A DNA stretch of 64,000 nucleotides from Otatea glauca (taxonomy: Eukaryota; Streptophyta; Magnoliopsida; Poales; Poaceae), in assembly GCA_036346275.1 (NCBI GenBank), contig JAYEVK010000234.1, positions 186,001-250,000 of the forward strand. The letters are read 5' to 3'. Under the pieces are notes generated by a model, which worked only from the letters and a program-made list of their open reading frames with translations, made no database searches and was not told the DNA's origin. Position 1 is the stretch's first letter. Every line of letters starts with the position of its first letter. The position numbers and the translations under genes were made by a program. Positions 34,240 through 46,604 of the stretch are shown one piece after another.

Positions 34240-34564
34240 TGTAATATCCCATAATTTTTTCTTCAAAAATATTAAAAAATTTAAAAAAAATTTTGGCTTT
34301 TGTGAATTTTCAGAGAATAATTAATTGTTTTGTATTTTCTAATAATTATTTTTGATTTTATGGTATTTTCTATTAATTTTTTGGATTTAAAATGGCTTTT
34401 CCTATTTTTTTAGAAATTAAAAAGTAAGTTCTGTGTCAAAACAAAAACCTACTTTTAGTTGGAAATAATTTTATTAAATTCAAAATGCCTCGGGTAATTT
34501 TTGTGAATCTTCCCAAATTTGTGAACTCTATTTTCTATTCTCTAAAAAGCCTTTCGAGTTTAGC

Positions 34565-34567
<3 letters not shown>
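34240..34567 (+). repeat. Possible truncated gypsy-type LTR fragment
   Basis: It starts TGTAATATCCCATAATTTTT, the type of start used by the gypsy LTRs elsewhere in the window (TGTAACATCCC, TGTAACATTTC). It continues as A/T-rich sequence with aaattt words like those at 20,800-21,100. It ends at a (TA)n run, with no partner and no TSD seen. Confidence 0.35.

Positions 34568-34623
<56 letters not shown>
34568..34623. repeat. (TA)n microsatellite, about 28 repeats
   Basis: An uninterrupted alternating TA run of about 56 bp. It is likely length-polymorphic and difficult to assemble accurately. Confidence 0.95.
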
Positions 34624-34626
<3 letters not shown>

Positions 34627-35951
34627 TAATTACTAGGGTAAACTAGTTATTTTCAATATCTTCTTGATCTATGCACTAAGAAAAAATACGTCTTATAAAC
34701 TTAAACAGAAGGAGTAAGTTTCTAGCATGGTTAGGCGCATGTTGTAAGAAAACATGTGCCTTTCTGTTCCTTCAGCTCTGGTTCAGATCTGAAATTCTGA
34801 ATTATAAATGTAGGCTGCTCTGAATTCTGAAGTAAGATACTGGTTTTTTATGTTGGTAGGTGCGCTTTGATTTTATCCGTCTTTGAATTTGCAAGCACCG
34901 AGGACGATGTGATCATTCTACACTGATCCCTTTCGTTCGCAGGAAGATACGGCTTTGCTGATGAAGTGGCTTATGAAACGGAGATAACTCTAAGGTCAGT
35001 AGTATATTTTCCCTACCAATGAGATGAGGACACTATTATGCACTACTCTTGCGTAACAGAATGGCTGAAAAATATAATAAAAAAAGGAAAAGGAAATCAT
35101 GTACTGACAAGTTACATCCTTGAAGGATGGATGAGTCATGAGAAGTACTCCAGCCACAAATCTACTATAGGATTCTCGCTGTGTTGATTCTCAGAAAGTT
35201 CTAATCCTCAGAATGTCACTCTCACTCCATTGATACTACCGTTCTACGTGAAAAGCGAGGAACGCAAAGTTTGTTCCCATTCCTTAATCCGGTTCTTGTC
35301 TTCTTGATATCTCAGTATGAGTTCAGGTAACTCTCAACTGAACTCTAAAACAAGGAATTTGAAAGTCTAAGGACGAGACGAGAATTTTGCGTCGACAAGG
35401 GTCTCTGTATCTGAAAGATCCAAGCTTAGGATCGGTGACTACATATTAATATATTATATATCACCCCTAGACATGTGTCCCCAGAGACAGGTGCCATTGT
35501 TGAACTCTCCTTGTATATAACTGCTGTTTTTTTTTCAGTTACTACTCGTCGAGCAAAACGATGCAAGCGTAACACCCGGCTGAGTTAAGGGCTGCAGCAT
35601 TGAGTGAAGCACAAGTTTCTTTAAGTGAAAGCCATGCACTTACCATGGAAGAACTGAAGCTTCATCAGTAATCCTCTGCGTTTTGTGTCGCCCTGTGTTG
35701 TGCCTGACACCTGGACAGCATAGCATGCGTGATCGTCACGCCGGACGGCGCGCGCGACGAGCTGCCGCGCTGATCTAAGTCAACTGCTCCACACTCCGAT
35801 CCTGCTGCTATATCAGTAGGTAAGAGTGCTATGTGACATGTTCTGCGAGATGTTGAGACAGTTTTTACTGTCGCTTGCTTGGTTCAGACTTTCAGTGGAC
35901 TGATCACTTCTTGTTCTTCCAGTCGTTTTTGATCTGTCAGAAGTCACACAC
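34624..35951 (+). promoter_or_regulatory. 5' flank of the ABCA gene
   Basis: No competing gene is seen. A TATA-like gtatataac lies at about 35,511-35,519, some 430 bp before the ATG, followed by a pyrimidine-rich stretch. Whether it is the real core promoter is unknown. The G/C-rich patch at 35,735-35,775 could be 5' untranslated exon. Confidence 0.35.
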
Positions 35952-38900
35952 ATGGGATCTGGTCGCATGCGTGGGCTTGCAAGGTTTTGCAGACAGGTCC
36001 ATGCCCTCCTCCTCAAGAACCTCTCTTTCCAGGTGCGACCTACAAATTAGTTCATACAACTGACACGAAGTTTCGACATGGATTGGACCATAGCAAGATA
36101 AAAGCCACATAGTTCACTTGTTTTTGCTAAATTATTAATTACTGTTCGTTTCAGTGTTTTTTGTTTTGGACTGAACTTATGTTTGATTCTCGAGATGTTA
36201 TCAAGTAACATCAAGAAATGCTAATTTTTCACGTTCTTTGATGATGATGAGCAGAGGAGGAACGCCAAGACCAACGCCGCGATCGTGGCGTTCCCGATCC
36301 TCCTCAGCGTGCTCCTCGTCACGATCCAGAATGTGGTCGACCACGAGCTGGACAGGCCTCCCTTCCAGTGCGGCTGCGCCTGCGTGAGCTCCGATAGCCT
36401 CACCGGAGCCTGCGAAAGGACGGAGTGCGGCATTCAGCACTCGACAAGCACTCAGGCGTTCAGCTGCCCCGTGCTCACGCCGCCGACGTGGCCGGCGCTG
36501 GTGCAGGTGCCTGACACTCGGAGCCGTGCCTTGACGTCCGTGCACCCTACGCAGTGCGACGCGTCGGAGTCGTGCCCGGTCGCCGTGCTCATCACCGGGC
36601 GCAACCGTGGGCTTTCTGAAGGTACAAAATGCACAAAGGCGCAGTGAAAATTTCAAAATTTGTATGAAACTATCCTGCATTTTTTTTTTGCTACTTGATT
36701 TGTTCTGACAGGCCTTGGAAGGGGACTGTTCCCAGCTATGGATGCTTTTGATATGTCTGAAACCATGAATTCTTCAGGCTATCTTAATGAGTTCTCGAGA
36801 ATAGTCCCTGTAAGTTGTGTGATTAGTGAAATTTATTGAGTTTCAGTATGTTTGTGGGTATTAATGGAGGGATTAGGGAGTGACGTTGAATTTATCCTTC
36901 CAGGGTTCGAGCACATTACCAGCGCACGTAATCTTCATCGAGCCCGCTTTTGTGCCCAACGGGACCTTATATGTGGTTCAACCTAAGTGTTTATTGCCTT
37001 CACACAATATTTCAGGAAATTCTGATCGAATGCCACTTGAACTCGGTAAAAGATTTTTTTTTTTGAATATGCAGATGCGTATTTTTCCTATATGAAGTTG
37101 TAGAATGCAGTGTTTACATCCCTGCATTTTTCTTCTTGTTATGCAGATTGTATGTACAATAACTGCCTTCAATCCTCTTCTTCTTTGTAAAATGGAACAG
37201 ATGTACAGTGTGTTCAAGGTTTGCCATTGTGGTGCGAGAATTCATCGGTGATAAATCGGCATTTGTTTAAGGGTTATAAGGGTGGGAATAAGAAGAGAAG
37301 ATCAAACGAATTCCTCGCTGGTAGCCTCATCTGAATTTAGCTTCTTCTTTTTCAACTGTACCAATAGAGTGGGAGTTCTAGTTCTTTTTTGAGCAAATAT
37401 CTTATTTTAGGATACATTTTTGCAGGTTATGACTTTCTCGATACAAGCAAGGGGCGCTTACATGTATACGTTTGGTACAACTCCACCTTCAGCAGGGATA
37501 ATGGACACCATTCCATGACAGTTTTGCGTGTTGCACGGTTGGTTAATATGGTACTTATACTTGCCTGCAAGTTTTTGTATGTAAATTACTTTTAGAATGA
37601 GGAATAGCTTAAGCCACAAAGTACGTTTATTTCATGTAAACAGTATTAATCAAGAACTGGTCTACTGCACCCCCGCTGTCTCCCCTGCAAAAGAAATCGT
37701 GTATACTGTAGCCAAAAACGGCACATCTTTTACAGCAATAACTACTGTCATTCGTGCTTATTTTGATTTCCCAATGGCTATATCGCATGCACACCCGCGT
37801 ATGCACTCGTCTCTACTGCAACGCGGGTGGGCTGGGTGAGCGCCTCTCGCCCCAGCCAAACGAGCTACTGCTCGTCCGCTCTGCCTATTGTTTCAAGTCT
37901 TCTGTTCCCTAAAAAGAGCATTTCAAGCTCTCTGATGATATGTACCAAGGTATCACCTTAGCTTCATCACTACTTACTAATAATTATGCATTTGCACTGA
38001 AGGCATCCACTGCATATCTGAAGCTTCTTCGAGCGGATGTAGAAATGCGCCTAGAATTTTTGAAAGAGATGCCCAAAGCTGCAATTAAAATCAGACTGGA
38101 CTTCACGACTCTCCTTGATGCGCTATTCTTTACATGGACGGTTCAACTCCTCCTTCCAGTGAGTTAATTAGTTTTACTCCACAATCCCTTACTGAGCTAT
38201 ATTGAATTCATATGTAAGTTATTGACGAGTTTATTTTGATTGCTTTCCAGGTAATATTGACATACCTTGTTTATGAGAAGCAGCAGAACCTAAGACTAAT
38301 GATGAAAATGCATGGGCTGAAGGATGGACCGTATTGGCTGATATCTTATACCTACTTCTTGTCCCTTTCAGTAGCTTACATAACATTCTTTGTGATGTTT
38401 GGCTCATTTATAGGTAGTAATTAACTCCATTACCGAATTCAAAGCTCAACACATTCAAATATGCTTCTAAATGTGATATAAATCTCACTGGTTTTGCAGG
38501 GCTTGATATCTTCAGATTAAATAGCTACTGCATACAATTTGTGTTCTATTTCATCTATATCAACTTGCAGATTGTGCTCGCCTTTCTGCTTGCATCTTTC
38601 TTCTCATCTGTCAAGACTGCTAGTGGTCAGTAAATCAAACCTGCTATTTCCTCAATTATGTGGCTCTTTGGATGGCCTAATCTGGATCAAGATTTTCTGT
38701 GTTGCAGTAATTAGTTACACTTACGTCTTTGGCTCTAGCCTTCTTGGAGAAGCACTTTTGCAGTTATTCATTGAGGATACTACCTTCCCAAGTAAGTATT
38801 TCACTGCAATTCTTCTAAACTTTTCTACTCTGTGATTGATTTCATTCAATGCTCATCAAGAACTATTGTCTTACTTGTTTAGGGCATTGGCTTGTGACAA

Positions 38901-41329
38901 TGGAGCTTGTTCCTGGGTTCTCCCTCTACCGAGGAATTTATGAGTTAGCAGAGTATGCATCTGCAGGAAGCCAAATGGGGAAGTCCGGAATGCAATGGGG
39001 GGACTTGAACGACCCGATCAACGGGATGCAAGATGTTTTAGTTCTAATGTCTATTGAATGGATACTTCTGCTTCCTGTGGCATTTTTATTGGATCACAGA
39101 CCTGCATGGCGTCCTCTATTTCTCTTTGGATTTCTGTCAACGAAGCACTTGTCACCGTCACGGATACCAAGCAAAGTGAGGCAGAGATCCAGGAGGGTCT
39201 TTGTTGATATGACAAAGCCTGATGTTTTTCTTGAGGTAAGTTAAGCATATGACTGACTATTATTCATCAGGGAGACAATTCTGAATTGTTCCTCAAAATT
39301 GTACTTTCAGTGCAAGGTAGTAAAACGATCACTAAAGGAAATGGACACTAGGAATATGATCATCTGCCATAATCTGAAGAAAGTATACCGTGGAAAGAAT
39401 GGGAACCCTGACAAATTTGCTGTTAGAGGATTGTCACTTGCTTTGAAGAAAGGGCAGTGTTTTGGAATGCTTGGTCCCAATGGGGCAGGGAAGACATCCT
39501 TCATCAACATGGTGAGTGATAGTTCCTACTGTGCTAGTGTTTGTTTATGCTTGTGTCGTCAATTGTCAGACTAGTTTTTAGACAGAGTGATCATGTGTTA
39601 AGAGATCATTTACATTTCAGATTCTCATCGATTTCTCATGGACCAATAGTACTTCAATTTCTCTGAGTCTCATTGTTTCCTCAAAGTTCAACAATGTTAA
39701 GACACTGCAAGTCTGCAATAATAAAGGCATTTTACACTTCTTATGGGCTTTTAAATGCAGATGATTGGACTTGTTGCGCCGACTAATGGAACTGCTTACA
39801 TACATGGAATGGATTTGAGAAAAGATATGAATGAAATATATGCAAACATTGGTGTATGTCCACAGCACGAGTATGATCACAACTGATCAATTCAGCATTT
39901 TTCTTCTGAAGAAGGTTTTTTCAGTGGTGCGATGCTGACTAAAATCCGTTGTGTGTACATATGCAGTTTGCTTTGGGAGACTCTGACAGGAAGAGAACAT
40001 CTAATGTTCTATGGCCGAATGAAGAATCTCACAGGTGCTGCTCTAATGCAGGTAGTTTGAAGCCATGAACTAGAAAGAAATCTGTAAACTTAAAATTGAC
40101 TTTACATGGCAGGGCTCCCGCCGTTTCCTTTCAAAATTGACTTTACATAGAGTCTTATTGTAAACTAATTATCTGATAGCGAACTGCTGAAACAACAGTC
40201 TTCTTTTCACTTTTGATCTCTCCTTTTGTTTTCACTTTTGTTTGTGTAAATATTTTTGTTTTTTAATTATTAATAATATATACAGTCTTCTTCCTACTGT
40301 TCCATTCAAAAAATCAAAAATAGTCTTCTTCTAACTGTGTTTCTCCGTTGATACAAATATACACTATAATTCACTTATTTGATCATCAGATGCTTCTTGA
40401 TCCAGGCAGTCGAAGAATCCCTGAAGAGGGTAAATCTGTTCCACAGCGGTTTTGGCGACAAATCTGTAAGCAAGTACAGTGGTGGCATGAAAAGAAGGCT
40501 CAGTGTCGCCATCGCGCTCATAGGCAATCCTAAAGTACTTCCCATAATTCTTCATCAACCCCTTCCACACAATCGTTGAAAAAGTTTCAGCCATAACTGT
40601 CATCAACTCCATTGGCATTTGTTAGGTCGTTTACATGGACGAACCGAGCACCGGATTGGACACCAAATCGAGGAACGACCTGTGGAATGTCATTAAGCGA
40701 GCAAAGAAGGAATGCACCATCATTCTCACTAGTAATCCCCCTCTTGTTTTTTTCAGCTCTGCGTTTTCTTCGACTGTTGAACATCAACAAGATGATGAAA
40801 TCTCTGTATGTAAACTGAACACTGAACTTAATTGTCAGCACATTCCATGGAGGAGGCTGAGGAGCTATGCGACCGCGTCGGCATCTTTGTCAATGGCAGC
40901 TTTCAGTGCCTCGGAACCCCTAAAGAGGTATACACATCAGAGAAAAAAACAATGCTAGAGTTCACCTCAAAGTTCAGGTTTTCTAGGCATTTCAATGCAG
41001 CAAGAACATGACATTGGCAATGCGCGCAGCTGAAGGCAAGATACGGCGGCAGTCGCATCCTGACGATAACGACGGCAACGGAGCACGAGGAGGAGGTGGA
41101 GCACCTGATCAGCCAGCTCTCACCAAACGCGGTGAAGATCTACAGCATGTCGGGGACGCAGAAGTTCGAGCTGCCGAAGCGGGAGGTGAGGCTGGACGGC
41201 GTGTTCGGCGCGGTGGAGGCGGCGAGGCGCGCGCTCCCGGTGCAGGGGTGGGGCGTGGCGGAGACCACGCTGGAGGACGTGTTCATCAGGGTGGCCAAGG
41301 AGGCGCAGGCCTTCGGCGTGCTCTCCTAG
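35952..41329 (+). CDS. Half-size ABC transporter, subfamily A (ABCA2-12/ATH type)
   Basis: Eighteen exons join into one open frame of 944 codons, the usual size of plant half-size ABCA proteins (about 930-950 aa). Exons: 35952-36032, 36255-36621, 36712-36809, 36904-37045, 37201-37320, 37426-37550, 38003-38158, 38251-38413, 38500-38625, 38708-38791, 38883-39235, 39311-39511, 39761-39870, 39967-40051, 40406-40534, 40626-40731, 40839-40927, 41030-41329. All introns are GT-AG and phases agree. The first membrane helix is near residues 33-55, followed by a Cys-rich external loop. A cluster of helices (about residues 330-570) precedes one nucleotide-binding domain: Walker A GPNGAGKTS (660-668), signature YSGGM (761-765), Walker B VVYMDEPSTGLD (781-792). 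The family moves lipids or fatty-acyl compounds, for example into the ER in Arabidopsis ABCA9; the substrate here is unknown. The start gives the conserved LLLKNLSFQRRN. The copy appears intact; exact edges are by eye. Confidence 0.93.
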
Positions 41330-41571
41330 CGTGGCCGTAGCTTAGCTCAGCTAGGTGCCTTGACTTTGGGCTGGGAAATAATTTCTGGTCTTTTTAGGGT
41401 GAGATCTGAAAAACTGTACAGATCCGCTCTGCTGCTCGAATAAGGCAAGTGCTTTGGCCTTTGAGATTCGTGTTGGTTGTAACAAGAGTAGTTTGCTAGT
41501 TGCCGCGTAAGTCGAATGCTACAAGTGAAGTGGCTTTCAGTGCAATCAGATCTATCTATCATATGTCAAAT

Positions 41572-41608
41572 TATGTATGTATGTATGTATGTATGTATGT
41601 ATGTATGT
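41572..41608. repeat. (TATG)n microsatellite
   Basis: About nine tandem TATG units lie some 240 bp past the ABCA stop codon. Confidence 0.95.
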
Positions 41609-42272
41609 CCCAACATTGGGTCGACCTAATTTTATTTAGGTGAAGAAGGACGATCAATACAAGGACATCGATAAAAAGGCAGTCAACAAAGACAATAACA
41701 CAACATGAGCAAAACTCGCACCCTTTAGCCCTTAGCGTGAATTTTGATGATTTTGGTGCGAATTCAAAGTGACACATTCCATTCAAATGGCATAGTAAGG
41801 AAGCTTCAAATGGAACGAATTACTCTTTGAATTGCTTAACTTTTTTACTAGCCTGGTGTAGAAGAAGAATAAGATCTTTTGCGCCTTTTGAGCTTGAGCA
41901 CTCCGTAAAGAGGCTAGGCCTTCACTCTTCTTCGTGCCTTAGCGTTACGCAAATCTACGCTAATTCACGAATAGAAATTATGACTAAACTAGATTGAAGA
42001 AGATCAAGATGGAGAAAGGATTGGGATGCTGTCCTATGTGCCATGATCGATGAAAACTTGCGAGAGAGCTCATAGACGGAATGCAAGTATTCTACTATCT
42101 ATTCTCTCCCATTTGAATGGAGTCGGTCACTTGAGCTAAGTCCTGTCCAAGAAATGCTCGACGCCATCCCACACCAAGTCGCGGCATTTGGTCACCACGC
42201 GTCCCCTGCTCGCACCTCGAAAAACACGTCCTCCAGCTAGCTTCCTGGCAACAGAGATCAGGCCAACAAGCA
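41609..42272. other. Intergenic sequence after ABCA
   Basis: No gene or recognisable repeat boundary is seen. The short frames do not look coding. Confidence 0.4.
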
Positions 42273-42283
42273 ACTACACCTGA

Positions 42284-43512
42284 GCTATGAAATTTCATTT
42301 TCGGTTTACATTTCGAAGGAGTGAAATTCGATATTTTAGCAAAATCTCGGAATTTTAGATAAAATCTAGTCAAAACTAAAAAGGTAAATTTGAAATATAT
42401 AATTTTTTAAACGAAATTTCTGAAATTTCGGTCGAAATTACCGAAATCTCGGTAAAATTTAACTGTGTGAAAAATAGTCAAAACGATGTTAAAATTTTTT
42501 GAACATTTTTATGGATGGTCCTGGCACATCACTAATTTTTCCATAAAAATTTCAGATGATGAGCAAGCCTAAGGAATATTTACAAATTCTGAAAGTACTA
42601 CTGTCCTAATAAAAGGCTGACGGCAAATTTCAACCGAATGAAAAATAGTGCAAACCATTTAGAAAATTTTGAATTTTTTTTGGATGGTCCTAACATATCA
42701 ATAATATTTCCATAAAATTTGCAGATAATTACCAAGCCTGAGGAAGTTTCAAAACTTCAGACTGTGCTACTGAAGGTTGATCGGCAAATTTCAACAGAAT
42801 GAAAAATAATCCAAACCATGTTATAAATTTTTTTTAAAAGTTTGTGGATGGTCTTTACATATCACTAATATTCTCATAAAATTTTCAGATGATGATCAAG
42901 CTTGAAGAATTTTAAAAAAATTATGACTGTACTACTGTCCTAATAAAAGCCTCACAGTGCTATATGTATTGCTTCCATAGATTTGATCGAACAACCAAAA
43001 CAAGTTTAAAAATTTTAAAAATTTTAGATAAGGGTTCTAAGGTAATTATTAAGCTCTCATAAAAATTTTGAATCATGTTCACACTCAAGTGAATTTATAA
43101 AATTCTGACACGGTTACTATCTCAACTGTGTTCATTCTGTTTTTGAATTTTTAAGTATTACAAATGAAGTTCAGTTCTTTTGAAAAAAAAATTATATGAT
43201 CCTAGAATGCTAAAGATGGTACCATAAATTTTTCAGAGTATAATCAAACTTGTACAATTTTATAAAAAACTGACAGTTATTTTTATAAATTGTCTCAACA
43301 ATTCTTTTGTTTCAATACATTTTTATGCAAGATGACATTCTTAAGGGTTATTGAACCAAATTCGAAAATACCCTAGATTTTGATGAAATTTCTGTAGCAA
43401 TTTGTATTTTTTTTTAAAAAAAATATCCGGTCTGGATTTTGAATCTCGTCCCCAGTCGAAATCCGAAATCTCGTATAAAACTTCCGAAATTTCGTCTGGA
43501 TTTTGAACTACG
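42284..43512. mobile_element. 1.23-kb insertion flanked by an 11-bp direct repeat
   Basis: The sequence ACTACACCTGA occurs at 42,273-42,283 and again at 43,513-43,523. The interval between them is very A/T-rich and begins and ends with GAAATTTCG-type words in inverted relation (tatgaaatttcattttcgg at the left; ccgaaatttcg at the right). An 11-bp duplication fits the 8-11 bp of MULEs, so this may be a non-autonomous MULE or similar element; strong terminal inverted repeats are not evident. It has no coding capacity. It contains a three-unit tandem repeat. Confidence 0.5.
42466..42965. repeat. Three tandem units of about 160-170 bp
   Basis: Units start near 42,466, 42,636 and 42,797. Each has gaatgaaaaatagt-caaaccatgtt, then tggatggtcctaacatatcactaat, tttccataaaattttcagatgatgat, caagcctgaggaa and tgtactactg. 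Divergence is considerable, so the duplication is old. Confidence 0.75.
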
Positions 43513-43523
43513 ACTACACCTGA

Positions 43524-44082
43524 TCTCAGCCGTCTATTTTCAATCCTACATTTCAAATCTGTGTTATACAGTGTTCGTTTGTTTCCGTAAATTGGCACAG
43601 TAAAACCGCAAAATAAGTGCACGATCTTAGCCGTCGATCTGGGATCCTATAGTACTATTACAACTGCTTAAGGTTGCAGTTGCAATAGCGGATCCCTGTT
43701 CAGCTTCCTGGCGTTTGCTCGGCCAGAATTTCGAATCATCTTCACCGAAGCTGAAGCAGCTTTTCTTCCGTTTCTTTGACGATGGCACTGCTGCTGCTGT
43801 TTTCCGTTTCTTTATGTCGCCAAGCTTCGGCCAAATTTCCGGGAAAACAAGAACGCGCTACGGTTTGAGGTAAAAAAAAGGGGAAAGTGGCAGTTTCGCA
43901 TGCGCATCGCGTCGCGCGCAGATGAGCAATGGAGCAATTTCTCGCGAGGGCGATGCTCGTGGCTGTCAATTTCAGGCATGCATTTCTACTTGATCCAAAC
44001 CGAGTGTCAACGAATTTCTGTCCTCCTTACGCCCTCGTGCGCGTGAGCAAGAACAGTGTGAGCAACTTTTGCAACCAGCTAC
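43524..44082. other. Intergenic sequence
   Basis: No supported gene. A 64-codon frame at 43,929-44,123 is not recognisable. The A/G-rich part near 43,870 is of low complexity. Confidence 0.4.
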
Positions 44083-44310
44083 GGGGAGTTTGGTTAAAGG
44101 ACCGAACAGTAAATGGTCGTTGATCCTAACTCGAAATCTAATCTACTTTTGGTTTGAGGAATGGAAGAGTGGTCCATCACCGCTACATCCTTGTAAAACA
44201 CATATCTAGTATAAAATAAATGATGATGTCATCCCACCAATTTGCTTAAGATGATTCTAAGTTGGAACAATCAATTTTAAGATGGGGTGATCGCTCAAAC
44301 CAAACACCCC
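44083..44310. mobile_element. MITE-like element, 228 bp
   Basis: It begins GGGGAGTTTGGTTAAA and ends with the inverse of GGGGTGTTTGGTTTGA, 13 of 16 positions matching. The interior is A/T-rich with no coding capacity. GG(G)TGTTTGGTT-type ends are common in grass PIF/Harbinger or hAT MITEs. The flanking duplication is not clear (tac / att), so the superfamily is open. Confidence 0.5.
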
Positions 44311-45650
44311 ATTAATAACCCTACTTATGTATTGTATTGTGTGTTACCTACTTATGTGTTGTATATGTTTTTTTAGATATCGACATGATCTCCGTTATTA
44401 AGATACAATATTATTTTTTTGAAAAGAGGATACTTTATTATTTATTAAGATATTATATTATGAGTACTTTTTATGAATAAACGAATGGTGTCATTACGTG
44501 ACCAATCTAAAATAGTTCTGTATGTATTAGAATGTAAAAGTTTGAAAATTTTAACCGCATGTACTACAAAACTGTGGTATTTTTTCAATCGGAGGGAGGA
44601 CAAAACGGTAAAAAATCCATGCCCCTATGCCTTTTTTTTTGCTTTTTAGCTGCCTTACGAACGTATTTTTTTCAAATATAGCCCACCTTAAAAATTATTT
44701 GCAGATTTAGCCCCTCACGAGTCACCTCTATTGTTAAGAGAGTTCGACAAGTCGACTGTCGTACCAAGATTTCTACTAAGCTTCTCTTCCTCGATAGGAA
44801 TCAAATCCACTAATTTAATGATACTACTTAATTAAATCACTAATTAATCAAAATTATTATTTAATCTCTTGATTAGCATGTCCTTCGGAGCCAAATGGGC
44901 TCAATAGGTAGATGTTGTTCCTGCTGAGCTCCCCTAGTGTGACAAGTGACTCATATCACCTGTCGCGCTTTCTGAGCTCACAAAAGGGTCCGTTCAATAA
45001 ATTCGAACGGAAAAGAACTAAAATTGTCAAAAATGAATTTTGGACGGCCGGAAAATCAGATCCCCTAGGTCATGGGAAACACCTCCATCAAAATGAGCTA
45101 TTAATGCTGACAAAATCTGCTAGTCTTTGTTCTGACCCCGTGGCCTTTTGACCTAGGGCAGCAGGTTCCATCCAATTCTCGCTTGTCTAATCCACCCTCT
45201 GGTTATAAAAGAGAGATACCCTGTAATACATGCGGTAATCAAAGATATTATTTAAAACGTTTGATTTGGATACATAAAAATAATACGATTGAAATTGTCA
45301 TAAAAAATAATTTTATAATTGCACTTTTATAATTTTTTAAGTATATAATAAAAAAGTTTATCAAAGGAATGACTCGTTGGCTTTGAAAAGTGAAAAACAT
45401 CACTGACCGAAGGGAGTATAATTAGCTGAGAGAGCATGCGAGGCTAAGCTTAGCTCAACCACTAGTCCTATCTGCTTGAAGCCTGCAGCGCAGCCAAGGT
45501 GGAACTTAAGAGTTGTTTAGAACTCAAGAATTCTACACGAATATGCATCTAAACATTTAAACATCCACAGTAAATAACACATCTCGCAGAAAGATTAAAC
45601 GAAATCGTCATAAAAAAGAAAATATTAAAGGAAAAGATTACCATGGGCCT
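44311..45650. other. Intergenic sequence upstream of HIR
   Basis: A/T-rich, with several decayed repeat traces: an inverted ...cggagggagga at about 44,590 and ...ccgaagggagtata at about 45,405-45,420, the latter like a Stowaway-type MITE end next to TA. No gene is seen. A TATAAAAG motif lies at about 45,202-45,210. Confidence 0.4.
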
Positions 45651-45689
45651 GTGACTAGCAGAGCGGCACGCAGGAAGGACATACTACCA

Positions 45690-45806
45690 TTACCAGTAAA
45701 CGCGCAAGAATTGTGCCATAAATATCAGAGCATTTTCGAGGGGGATCCCAACAGATGGTACGACGGACGGACGAAGCAATCCAACCGAACTCATCAAGGT
45801 CTCGTC
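45690..45806 (+). other. Possible 5' untranslated exon of the HIR gene
   Basis: A stretch after ataaatat (about 45,718) runs to catcaag|gtctcg at about 45,800-45,806, a plausible donor. The coding exon begins seven bases after tttgcag at 47,715-47,721, a good acceptor. A non-coding first exon and an intron of about 1.9 kb are common in HIR genes. There is no direct evidence of transcription here. Confidence 0.3.
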
Positions 45807-46293
45807 TTTCTCGCCCTCCCGATTTATTTCCTGCTCGCCCTAACCCCTAATTTCCTCCTCTCGCGGCGGCCGAGCCCAATTTTAGTTGATTTTTTTTGGG
45901 GGGAATTTTGGTTGATGTTGAGGTAGTAGGAATAGGGCCGAATTCTTCCTCTCTCTATCGGTTTCTTGGAAACTTGAATATGTTTCTTGGAAATTCCTCC
46001 TGCTTTAGCTCATAGTAGTTTTCTTAAAGCGGCAATTGAATGCGTAATTTCGTGGAGGTCCTTTTCTTGGTTTCTTGGGGATTTCTCCTGAAAGCACGTT
46101 TCTTGGGGATTTCTCCTGTTCCTTTCTTTTTTTTTTCTTACCTAAAAATCTATGGCTAGTAATTTCAATTGCTTCTTCGGATTCAACCTCAGTTCTTGTC
46201 CTGCGCCTGATGATTCATTAGGTTTTGTTTGGTCACGGCCTCAATTCTTGTTGTTTCCGTGGACTGAACGAAGAAATTGAGGGCACGGGTGTC

Positions 46294-46604
46294 AGGGTTT
46301 ACAAAATCGATTTCAATTGAAAAATCGCTACTAGCTCAGTACCGAAAATCGCAAGAAATCGCCGAAATCAAACACTTTGAACACGGTAGTAAAATAAAAA
46401 AGTATAAAATCGACCGATTTCATCGATAATCGAGCGATTTTCACCGAAAATCGACCAAGCAATCGAAATTTTCCGGCGAGCGGTTTTTAACAATTTTCCA
46501 GTGATTTTCATCGAAAATCAACGATTTTCACTGATTTTCCACCGGTTTACGTCGAATAAAATTTCTCAAATTTTTTGAATCTTTTGAACGATTTTTGGAA
46601 CCCT
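46294..46604. mobile_element. 311-bp insertion with imperfect inverted ends, AAAATCG-rich
   Basis: The left end reads AGGGTTTACAAAATCG; the right end inverted reads AGGGTTCCAAAAATCG. Outside, GGGTGT occurs on both sides (acgggtgtc / aggggtgtg, 7 of 9 positions), compatible with a 9-bp target duplication. The interior reiterates cgaaaatcg and cgattttc about ten times, forming many small palindromes. It lies in the presumed first intron of the HIR gene. Confidence 0.45.

Noticed and set aside
36201..36680. 159-codon minus-strand frame opposite ABCA exon 2
   Set aside because: Shadow of a GC-rich exon; exon 2 on the plus strand has the conserved frame and splice sites.
40612..40958. Alternative ABCA frames running through introns
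   Set aside because: The consistent exon chain with GT-AG borders and intact Walker B/H-loop region explains the locus better.
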